Positions 1-5,535 of a stretch of DNA of 8,333 nucleotides are shown here, one piece after another. Within the stretch, counting starts at the first letter, position 1. Every line of letters starts with the position of its first letter. The position numbers were made by a program, and so were the translations under genes. Below the pieces are notes generated by a model. It had not been told where the DNA came from, made no database searches, and saw nothing but the letters and a program-made list of their open reading frames with translations. Source of the DNA: DATARH01 sp046724035 (GTDB taxonomy: Bacteria; Pseudomonadota; Alphaproteobacteria; ATCC43930; CGMCC-115725). Location: NCBI GenBank assembly GCA_046724035.1, contig JBKOVT010000174.1, positions 1 through 8,333 of the forward strand, read 5' to 3'.

Positions 1-1086
1 TGTATCGACTTCGACCGTAGCGCTGAGACCGGCATGAAGCGGCAGGTCGGACGGCGTGCATTCGAGCGACAGGCGCACCGGGAGGCGCTGCACGACCTTG
101 ACCCAGTTGCCGGTCGCGTTTTCCGGCGGCAGCAGCGAGAACGTGAGCCCGGTGCCGGGGCTGAGGCTCACGACTTTGCCGCGACACTGCGCGTCGGGAT
201 AGGTGTCGATCTCGACTGTCGCATCCTGCCCCTGGCGCATATGCGTCAGTTCGGTCTCCTTGAAATTTGCCTCGACCCAGATGCGGTCGGACATCATCGA
301 GAAGACTGGCGTCGAGGCGGTGACATAGGAGCCGGGCTGGACTTGCTCGACCTTTGTGACAATGCCGTTCTCCGGCGCTTTCACGACCGCGTAGCTGAGG
401 TCGAGCTGCGCCTTATCGAGCGCCGCCTGGGCGCGCTGCACCGTCGGATGCTGGTCGGTCGCGATGTTCGCGTCGCCGCCCAATTGCGCGAGGATGTTGT
501 TCGCGTCGCTCTGCGTCGATGTGACCTTGTGCTCGGCCTGTTGCAAAGCGTTCTGCACCTGGTCATAGGTTGCGCGCGCCGCGACACCGCTGGCGGCGAG
601 CTGGCGCTGGCGCTCGAATTCGCGCTGTTGGTAAGTGAGCGTGTCCTGGGCCGCTCTCAATTCGGCGAGCTTTTGGCGATAGGTTGCTTTCATCGCCTCG
701 ATCTGCAGCCGCGACGCGGCGAGCATCGCCTTTGCTTCCTCGATCGCAATGCGGAACGGCCGGTCATCGAGCCGGAACAGCACCTGGCCCTTGGTCACGC
801 GCTGGTTGTCGCCGATCTCGACCGCGACAACGCGGCCCGCGACATCGGTGCTGATCATCGTCCGCGCGGCCTGGATGTAGGCATCGTCGGTCGAGACATA
901 GCGCCCGCTCGTCAGATACCACCACGTGGCGGCGATCAAAACGACGAGCGGCCCCGCCAACATAAGCGGCAGACGCAGCCGCTGACGCAGCGGGCGGCCC
1001 GGCCGCGACCGCACGGCGGCCCCGACCTCGCCTATGACGCGGCGAAAGCTACGAACGTTCGTGTCCTCTTCGGTCGACGTGCTCAC
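1..1086 (-). CDS. EmrA/HlyD-family membrane fusion protein of a multidrug efflux system (3' end cut by window edge)
   Basis: This is the periplasmic adaptor of a tripartite efflux pump, linking an inner-membrane transporter (usually an EmrB-type MFS protein) to an outer-membrane channel. The frame stays open for 362 codons from a GTG at 1086 to the left edge. A cytoplasmic N-terminus of about 38 residues is followed by one membrane segment (about 39-60). Next come the first half of a lipoyl domain (STDDAYIQA, about 65-108), a Gln/Ala-rich coiled-coil hairpin (about 110-215), the second lipoyl half (VVKAPENGIVTKVEQVQPGS) and a beta-barrel region (IWVEANFKETEL). Related proteins are about 390 residues long, so probably only the last few tens are missing. 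The GTG start overlaps the MarR stop codon (GTGA) and has a GAGGTG ribosome site at 1097-1092, which points to translational coupling. An EmrB gene is expected just beyond the left edge but cannot be seen. The family call is firm; the substrate is unknown. Confidence 0.9.
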   Translation of the reverse strand, partial: MSTSTEEDTNVRSFRRVIGEVGAAVRSRPGRPLRQRLRLPLMLAGPLVVLIAATWWYLTSGRYVSTDDAYIQAARTMISTDVAGRVVAVEIGDNQRVTKGQVLFRLDDRPFRIAIEEAKAMLAASRLQIEAMKATYRQKLAELRAAQDTLTYQQREFERQRQLAASGVAARATYDQVQNALQQAEHKVTSTQSDANNILAQLGGDANIATDQHPTVQRAQAALDKAQLDLSYAVVKAPENGIVTKVEQVQPGSYVTASTPVFSMMSDRIWVEANFKETELTHMRQGQDATVEIDTYPDAQCRGKVVSLSPGTGLTFSLLPPENATGNWVKVVQRLPVRLSLECTPSDLPLHAGLSATVEVDT

Positions 1087-1643
1087 CGGCCCACCTCAAC
1101 GGCAGCAACCGGCGCGGGCGTCGCATCGGCATCCTCATGCCGCCCCGCTCGCGCCACAGCGGCGCGCCGCCGCGGCGGCCGGAGCGGTGCCGTGTCGGAT
1201 TCGGCGGTCGGTTGCGGCACGCGCTCGGACAGGGTCGCGTGCACCCGTTCCAATAGCCCGATCAATTGCTCCGCCTCGGCGGGCTTCAGGCGGGCCATCG
1301 CCTCGTCGCGCGTTTCGGTCGCGACATCCATGATGCGGCCGAGGATCGGGCGCGCCTTGGCGGTCAGAAACAGCCGCCGCGCCCGCCGGTCGGCCGGGTC
1401 GGCGCGGCGCTCGATCCAGCCCGCGTCTTCCATGCGGTCGATCTGCCGCACCAGCGTCATCGGCCGGATCTCCAGGAGATCGGCCAGGCCCGCCTGGTTG
1501 ATCCCCTCATTGCGGGCGATGTAGGCGAGCGTCCGGCATTGCGCCCGGGTCAGCCCGAGGCGTCTGCCATTGTGGTCGAAACGGCGCCCGAAAAGCCGGG
1601 CGACGTCGTGCACGAGAAAGCCAAAGCTGCGCTCGAGATCCAA
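1083..1643 (-). CDS. MarR-family transcriptional regulator
   Basis: This is a dimeric winged-helix regulator, probably the local repressor of the downstream efflux gene. With the chosen start it has 186 residues. The helix-turn-helix is clear: LTRAQCRTLAYIARNEG, then NQAGLADLLEI, then a recognition helix PMTLVRQIDRMEDAGW (about 61-76) and a basic wing ADPADRRARR (about 81-90). Family members with the same opening (DLERSFGFLVHDVARLF) begin at this point, so I chose TTG at 1643. It has a GGGGTG ribosome site 5 nt upstream and an AT-rich promoter-like stretch just before it. An ATG at 1712 is in frame but would put that promoter inside the gene. The last 45 residues form an Ala/Pro/Arg-rich tail beyond the usual core of about 145 residues, presumably disordered. 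The stop overlaps the EmrA-like start by 4 bp, so the two form an operon. The family is firm; the exact start is moderately sure. Confidence 0.87.
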   Translation of the reverse strand: MDLERSFGFLVHDVARLFGRRFDHNGRRLGLTRAQCRTLAYIARNEGINQAGLADLLEIRPMTLVRQIDRMEDAGWIERRADPADRRARRLFLTAKARPILGRIMDVATETRDEAMARLKPAEAEQLIGLLERVHATLSERVPQPTAESDTAPLRPPRRRAAVARAGRHEDADATPAPVAAVEVGR

Positions 1644-1682
1644 TATCGCACCCCGAAGATGACGCCTGCTGATAGTAAGCAA

Positions 1683-1696
1683 GACATATAATATGC
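1683..1696 (-). promoter_or_regulatory. AT-rich promoter/operator candidate for the MarR-EmrA operon
   Basis: An isolated AT-only stretch in GC-rich DNA contains a perfect 5-bp inverted repeat, CATAT-A-ATATG (1685-1695). On the minus strand it includes TATTAT (1693-1688), a 5/6 match to a -10 box, which would place a transcript start about 38 nt before the TTG start. No convincing -35 box is visible. MarR proteins usually bind short palindromes overlapping their own promoter, so autoregulation here is plausible but inferred. Confidence 0.35.
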
Positions 1697-1745
1697 TGGG
1701 GCCGGATGCCATGCGCAATACCGTGGGGCTGGGTTTCGCGAATGC

Positions 1746-1770
1746 GATAGCTCGCGTTTGACGCGATATC
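1746..1770 (-). terminator. Possible weak hairpin after the ICMT-family gene
   Basis: A TCGCGT-TTG-ACGCGA stem-loop (1752-1766) is extended by GATA/TATC arms with a two-base bulge. It begins 3 bp after the stop codon of the ICMT-family gene. No U-tract follows on the minus strand, so it is at best a weak terminator or a transcript-end stabiliser between that gene and the MarR gene. Confidence 0.25.
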
Positions 1771-1773
1771 GGC

Positions 1774-2274
1774 TCAGCTGGCGCGACGCTGCGCCAAGGC
1801 CTGGTTCTCGATCGCGATCCGGCGGGCGACGAGCGCCAGATTGCCGGCCGAAAATACCGTCGCGATGGGAATAGCGCCAAACGCGAGCGGCAGGACGGCG
1901 ATCTCGCCGAGGACGATCCAGTAGTTGGGGTGCCGCAGAAAGCGGTAAGGCCCGCTCGCCACCAGCGGATGATCGGGCAATACGATCAGGCGGGTCGTCC
2001 AATACCGGCCGAGGCTGGCGATGACCCAAATCCGGCCGAATTGCAGCGCGGCGAATGCTCCGAGAAGCGGCCATGAGGCGGGCGCCGAAGCCGGCACGAA
2101 CAACGCCAGGCTCGCCAGCCATGCGCCATGCAGCAGCACAAACAGGGGATACGCGTGGGCATCGAGCTCGATCGCACCGGCGGCACGCAATGCTCGGGTA
2201 TTGCGCGCCGCCAATGCGAGTTCGCCGAGCCGCTGCAGCGCGACGAGGCCGAGCACAAGATATAGGAGGCTCAT
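1774..2274 (-). CDS. Isoprenylcysteine carboxyl methyltransferase (ICMT)-family membrane protein, partner of the type III PKS
   Basis: This is a 166-residue integral membrane methyltransferase of the ICMT/PEMT-like family. Hydrophobic segments lie at about 2-20, 43-60, 68-88 and 119-150. The family signature is at 108-119 (GPYRFLRHPNYW, with the HPNY core), followed by Glu124 and a C-terminal RRIAIENQAL stretch, both in the region that forms the SAM and acceptor site in this family. The ATG at 2274 overlaps the TGA of the type III PKS (ATGA) and has no well-spaced ribosome site of its own, so translation is probably coupled. In Streptomyces (SrsB) and Bacillus (BpsB), proteins of this family next to a type III PKS O-methylate alkylresorcinols or alkylpyrones. 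I infer the same role here, meaning methylation of a lipophilic polyketide at the membrane rather than of prenylated protein. A longer ATG start at 2343 would lie deep inside the PKS gene and was rejected. Confidence 0.85.
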   Translation of the reverse strand: MSLLYLVLGLVALQRLGELALAARNTRALRAAGAIELDAHAYPLFVLLHGAWLASLALFVPASAPASWPLLGAFAALQFGRIWVIASLGRYWTTRLIVLPDHPLVASGPYRFLRHPNYWIVLGEIAVLPLAFGAIPIATVFSAGNLALVARRIAIENQALAQRRAS

Positions 2275-3329
2275 TCCTGGCTCAGCACCGCGAACCCCGC
2301 CGTGAAGCCCGGTCCCAGCGCGGTCATCAGGGCCCGGCCCCACGGCGCGTTCACGGCGCGCCGGCGCGCCAGCATGCGCTCGAGCACAAACAGGATGCTC
2401 GCCGCGGACATATTGCCGAACTCGCGCAAGACCTCGCGCGCCTCGGCCAGTTCCGCTGGCATCAGCGCAAAGACACGCTCGAAGGCGTCGAGCACCTTGG
2501 GGCCGCCGGGATGACAGACAAAGCTGTCGATCTGGGCGAGGCCGAGCTCGTGCTGCGCAAGAAATGCGTCGGTGGCCGGCCGCAGCTCGGTTTCGATCAG
2601 ACGCGGGATGTCGCGCGAGAAGACTGCTTTGAACCCGTCATCGGCGACGTCCCACCCCATAATGTCGAGGCTGTTCGGCCATGTGTGCTCGCCGGTCGCG
2701 ACGATCGCCGGACCCTCGCCGCCGCAGCGCAGGAGCACGGCGGCCGCCCCGTCGCCAAACAGCGCAGTCGCGACGATATTGCTTTTCGCGAGATCGCCGC
2801 GGCGGAAGGACAGCGTGCACAATTCGATGACGAGAAGCAGAACGGCTTTGTCCGGCATCGCCGCCACCATATCGGCGGCGCGCGCCAGACCAACGACCCC
2901 GCCGGCGCATCCGAGACCGAAGATCGGCAGCCGCGCGAGGTTGCGCGGCAATTGCATGCGCTCGATCAGCAGCGCATCGAGGCTCGGCGTCGCAACCCCA
3001 GTGGTCGATACGGTGACGATGCCGCCGAGTTCACCTATGCGCAGACCCGCGCGGTCGAGAGCCTGACCGGCAACGCTTTCCAACAAATCGAGCGCACCCG
3101 CAACGTAGCAACGGTTACGCTCGGCCCAGCCATGCGGCTCGTCGTACCATTCAAGCGGCACCGATGAGTAGCGCCGGTCAATGCCGCTGTTCGCGAACAC
3201 TGGCAGCAAGCGGTCGAGCATGGCCGACCGGCCGAACAGCCGCTTGACGCGCTCCACGACCTCCTCCTGACCGAGCACATAGGGCGGCACGGCGGTGGCC
3301 AATGCCAGCAGCCGCGGCGCGAGCGGCAT
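2271..3329 (-). CDS. Type III polyketide synthase (chalcone/stilbene synthase family; likely alkylpyrone or alkylresorcinol synthase)
   Basis: This is a homodimeric thiolase-fold enzyme that extends an acyl-CoA starter with malonyl-CoA and cyclises the product. At 352 residues it is the normal length for the family. The catalytic triad is intact: Cys141 in FGLGCAGGV, His273 in FVCHPGGPK and Asn306 in FGNMSAAS. The C-terminal GPGFTAGFAVL loop and the GDGAAAVLL strand (192-200) are also typical. The ATG at 3329 has a strong GGAGGG ribosome site (3342-3337, spacing 7). It sits 160 bp from the upstream amidohydrolase, with strong hairpins between, so it probably has its own promoter. The leader carries a tandem ACTAAACTAAAC motif (3370-3381) with a weak TAAACT -10 candidate and no good -35. 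The overlap with the ICMT-family gene suggests a lipidic alkylpyrone/alkylresorcinol product, but starter and product cannot be read from sequence. The family is certain; the product is inferred. Confidence 0.93.
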   Translation of the reverse strand: MPLAPRLLALATAVPPYVLGQEEVVERVKRLFGRSAMLDRLLPVFANSGIDRRYSSVPLEWYDEPHGWAERNRCYVAGALDLLESVAGQALDRAGLRIGELGGIVTVSTTGVATPSLDALLIERMQLPRNLARLPIFGLGCAGGVVGLARAADMVAAMPDKAVLLLVIELCTLSFRRGDLAKSNIVATALFGDGAAAVLLRCGGEGPAIVATGEHTWPNSLDIMGWDVADDGFKAVFSRDIPRLIETELRPATDAFLAQHELGLAQIDSFVCHPGGPKVLDAFERVFALMPAELAEAREVLREFGNMSAASILFVLERMLARRRAVNAPWGRALMTALGPGFTAGFAVLSQE

Positions 3330-3420
3330 CGGACGGCCCTCCGGGTTGCGACAGAAACGAAACGATGGCGTTTAGTTTAGTCCCGAGGCTCTTGCCTGCT
3401 GCATCACGAAATCGCGACGA

Positions 3421-3455
3421 AAGAGCCCTCTCCCGCGATGCGGGAGAGGGCTCTT
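3421..3455. terminator. Perfect 16-bp stem-loop (intergenic palindrome, probable terminator)
   Basis: Arms AAGAGCCCTCTCCCGC (3421-3436) and its exact complement (3440-3455) flank a GAT loop. It lies between the end of the amidohydrolase gene and the leader of the type III PKS, so it would end amidohydrolase transcription on the minus strand. There the stem ends in ...CTCTT followed by TCG, giving only a short U-run. On the plus strand it is followed by AGATTTT. The CCCTCTCCCGC core resembles dispersed palindromes common in alphaproteobacterial intergenic DNA, so it may be a repeat element that also acts as a terminator. Confidence 0.6.
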
Positions 3456-3470
3456 AGATTTTGGCCGAGA

Positions 3471-3492
3471 TGACGATCCGAGGGGATCGTCA
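3471..3492 (-). terminator. 9-bp perfect hairpin overlapping the amidohydrolase stop codon
   Basis: TGACGATCC (3471-3479) and GGATCGTCA (3484-3492) form a perfect stem around the loop GAGG. The stop codon of the amidohydrolase (TGA at 3492-3490) is part of the stem. On the minus strand it is followed, 15 bp later, by the 16-bp stem at 3455-3421, giving two tandem hairpins at the 3' end of the transcript. There is no U-tract directly after it, so a role in 3'-end stability or as part of a compound terminator is inferred. Confidence 0.4.
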
Positions 3493-4626
3493 GTTCACCA
3501 GCCGGTAGAACTTGGCGGCGTTCTCGCAGGTGATCTTGTGCACGACATCCGCCGGTAATCCGGCGAACTGCTCGTCGATGTATTTTTGCGATTCCGGCCA
3601 GACGCCATCGGTGTGCGGGTAATCCGAGCCCCACATGATGGTTTCCGCGCCAACATCGTCGATCAGCTTGGCGCCGATCGGGTCGAACTGGAACGTCGCG
3701 CGGCACTGGCGACGCCAATACTCACTCGGCTTCAGCTTCATCAGGTCGCGGAAACGATCCTCGAACTCGAAATCCATGCGATGCAACGCGTAGGGGATCC
3801 AGCCGACGCCGCTCTCGCCAAAGCCGATGCGCAGGTTCGGGTGCCGCTCGAACACGCCGGCACCCATCATGCCGGCCATGATGTGAATGAGCCCCATCTG
3901 GAATGCCGAGACGCCGGTGAACATCGCGGCACGCTGCACCTGGCGCGCCTCGGTGCGCGAACGCGGCGCCGTCGTCGGGAAGGTGTGGAAATGCAATGGC
4001 AGATCGACATCGGCAACCGCCTGCCAAAGCGGCTCCCAAACCGGGTGCCACATCGGCTCCATATCCCAGGAGCAGGACAGCTCGAGGCCGCGCAGCCCCA
4101 TCTTGGCGACGCGGCGAACCTCTTTTACGGCCTCGTCGACGCTGCCATAGGGCAGGCAGGCAAGACCGATATGGCGGTCCGGGTAATGGCTGCAGAACTC
4201 CTTCAGCCAATCGTTGTAGATGCGCAGGACCTCGTTGGAAGCTTCCACATCGTTGAGCTTCGAGGCCGTCCCGAGGATGCCGTAGATGACCTCGGCATCG
4301 ACCCCGTCCAGCTCCATGTCCTTCAGGCGCAGATGCGGGTCACGGCAGCGGTACTTGCCCTTTTTTGCGTCCTCATAGAGGCCAGCCTTGGCCATGATGT
4401 CGACGCGGACATTCTGTCCCGGGACATGCTTGGCGCCGCCGGGGCCGACCCCGTTCACCAGCCCGAAATTGGCGCCATTCTTGGCGACCCATTGCGGCCC
4501 GTCCGGCCCGTCCTCGACATAGGGCATCCGCTCCTTCATCTCGCGCGAGGCGTTCTCGACGAACAGCTCGGGCGGCATGCACGGCATGTCGAGGTGGCAA
4601 TCGGCAGAGATGCGCTTGTAATGCAT
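3490..4626 (-). CDS. Metal-dependent amidohydrolase (amidohydrolase_2 / ACMSD-like TIM barrel), substrate unknown
   Basis: This 378-residue TIM-barrel enzyme belongs to the amidohydrolase_2 family, which includes decarboxylases and hydrolases acting on aromatic or ring-cleavage acids. Likely metal and active-site positions are D9-C-H11 on the first strand, H212 and/or H214 in PLHFHTFP, H262 in ERHPNLRIGFGESG, and D335 in the diagnostic WGSDYPH motif. The first strand reads DCHLD rather than the classical H-x-H, a variant seen in large proteobacterial subgroups of this family. No signal peptide is present, so it is cytoplasmic. ATG at 4626 has an AAGG ribosome site 8 nt upstream. The gene is flanked by a repeat-rich leader (4660-4714) and tandem 3' hairpins, so it looks like a single-gene transcript. 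Nearby genes (molybdenum hydroxylase, alpha/beta hydrolase) hint at catabolism of a ring compound, but nothing identifies the substrate. Confidence 0.85.
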   Translation of the reverse strand: MHYKRISADCHLDMPCMPPELFVENASREMKERMPYVEDGPDGPQWVAKNGANFGLVNGVGPGGAKHVPGQNVRVDIMAKAGLYEDAKKGKYRCRDPHLRLKDMELDGVDAEVIYGILGTASKLNDVEASNEVLRIYNDWLKEFCSHYPDRHIGLACLPYGSVDEAVKEVRRVAKMGLRGLELSCSWDMEPMWHPVWEPLWQAVADVDLPLHFHTFPTTAPRSRTEARQVQRAAMFTGVSAFQMGLIHIMAGMMGAGVFERHPNLRIGFGESGVGWIPYALHRMDFEFEDRFRDLMKLKPSEYWRRQCRATFQFDPIGAKLIDDVGAETIMWGSDYPHTDGVWPESQKYIDEQFAGLPADVVHKITCENAAKFYRLVN

Positions 4627-4659
4627 GGTGCGGGCCTTTCGGACTAAGGGGCTGGCCGG

Positions 4660-4714
4660 AGTTTAGCGCGATTGGCAAGGGTTTTGCCAATGCAGGGTTT
4701 GCAGTTGCCCAATG
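4660..4714 (-). promoter_or_regulatory. Candidate promoter/operator with direct and inverted repeats upstream of the amidohydrolase
   Basis: Read on the minus strand, CATTGGGCAACTGCAAACCC (from 4714) is followed directly by a shortened copy, CATTGGCAAAACCCTTG (4692-4676). The second copy forms a perfect 8-bp inverted repeat, ATTGGCAA (4691-4684) with TTGCCAAT (4678-4671), spaced 5 nt. A TTGGCA (4690-4685; 5/6 match to -35) and TAAACT (4665-4660; weak -10) are 19 nt apart with the repeat between them. This fits an operator inside a promoter for the amidohydrolase. It could instead be the terminator of the methyltransferase-like gene ending at 4734. Confidence 0.35.
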
Positions 4715-4733
4715 CGCGGTGTGCGGCTGCGGC

Positions 4734-5489
4734 TCAGCCGCCGAGCAGATGCGTCGCCAAGACCCAGCTTGCGCCGGCCGCGACGATCGTAAAGTCCGCG
4801 GTGCCGCGGATGTGCTGAAGGCTGCGGTAGTGCTTGATGTGATGGGTATCGTCCAAGAGGATCGCAAACGGTTTCCCTGCCATCTTTTCCAGCACGATCT
4901 GGAATTCGAGAAACCCGACGCCGCCCGCCGAGTCGAGCACGATTAGCGGTGTGTGCCCGGCATGCGCCTGTAAGAGGCGGGACAGCACATCCTCGCCGTC
5001 GAACAGGTAATCCTTGCCGTTGAACGCGATATCGGAGCTGCGGCCCGCCAGCGGCATCCGTTCCAGTTCCTCGGCTTGGCCGCGCAGTTCCCGGCTATAG
5101 GCGGCAACCGGGTCGCTGATGTTGTCGATATAGATATCGGGATACCGCTGATGATTGAGCAGCATCTCGTCGTGTTGCAGGAATTCGAGGGCGCGGTCGA
5201 GTGCGACGCTCAACCCCCAGCGGCAATCGATGAAGGGATACGGCCGAAGATTGGCCTTGGCCCGGCACCAATTCGCGAAATTCACCTCGACCGTGACCAA
5301 CCGCTTCGGAGGCGCGACCTGCAGAAACGCGTCGGCGATAAACCGTGTCGAGCCCAGCCCGAGAAACGTGCCGGTCTCGATCGCCACATCGAGCCGATAA
5401 CGAGCAATCAGCTCGACCAGATGCTGGCGCAGCACGGGATCACCGGCCATGTCCATGCTGGCGTGGCTTTCGACACCGTAGAGTCTCAT
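4734..5489 (-). CDS. Putative class I SAM-dependent methyltransferase-like protein
   Basis: This is a 251-residue soluble protein with a Rossmann-like N-terminal half. A motif I-like loop AIETGTFLGLGST (36-48) is followed by an acidic residue at the end of the next strand (VTVEVN, Glu68), the usual ribose-binding position in class I methyltransferases. A later segment, VLDSAGGVGFLEFQIVLEKM, and a near-C-terminal ILLDDTHHIKHYRSL resemble the late strands of SAM-binding folds that act on sugars or small molecules. No membrane segment or signal peptide is seen. ATG at 5489 has a GGAG ribosome site 7 nt upstream. It lies 46 bp after the molybdenum hydroxylase on the same strand, so co-transcription is likely. 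The fold call is moderate; I do not recognise the specific family or its substrate, and catalytic activity as a methyltransferase is not proven by the motifs. Confidence 0.6.
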   Translation of the reverse strand: MRLYGVESHASMDMAGDPVLRQHLVELIARYRLDVAIETGTFLGLGSTRFIADAFLQVAPPKRLVTVEVNFANWCRAKANLRPYPFIDCRWGLSVALDRALEFLQHDEMLLNHQRYPDIYIDNISDPVAAYSRELRGQAEELERMPLAGRSSDIAFNGKDYLFDGEDVLSRLLQAHAGHTPLIVLDSAGGVGFLEFQIVLEKMAGKPFAILLDDTHHIKHYRSLQHIRGTADFTIVAAGASWVLATHLLGG

Positions 5490-5501
5490 TCGGCCTCTCC
5501 G

Positions 5502-5517
5502 CCCTGCTTATGCAGGG
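5502..5517 (-). other. Short stem-loop in the gap before the methyltransferase-like gene
   Basis: CCCTGC-TTAT-GCAGGG forms a 6-bp GC-rich hairpin in the 46-bp gap between the molybdenum hydroxylase stop and the next start. It lies just upstream of the GGAGAGG ribosome site. It may affect relative expression of the two genes; no U-run follows, so it is not a convincing terminator. Confidence 0.3.
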
Positions 5518-5535
5518 GCGCGTGAGATTGGGCGT

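Noticed and set aside
34..1524. Long open frame on the plus strand (496 codons) across the EmrA and MarR genes
   Set aside because: It is antisense to two clear genes, and its Arg/Ala/His-rich translation has no recognisable domain. Long antisense frames are expected in GC-rich coding DNA.
1644..1880. N-terminal extension of the MarR gene to an ATG at 1880
   Set aside because: It would overlap about 100 bp of the ICMT-family gene and cross the promoter-like AT stretch, and the added residues do not look like MarR sequence.
2055..3167. 370-codon plus-strand frame opposite the type III PKS
   Set aside because: It is a shadow of the PKS and ICMT genes and has no domain-like features.
3586..4647. 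353-codon plus-strand frame opposite the amidohydrolase
   Set aside because: It is antisense to a gene with intact family motifs. Its composition is typical of complementary-strand artefacts.
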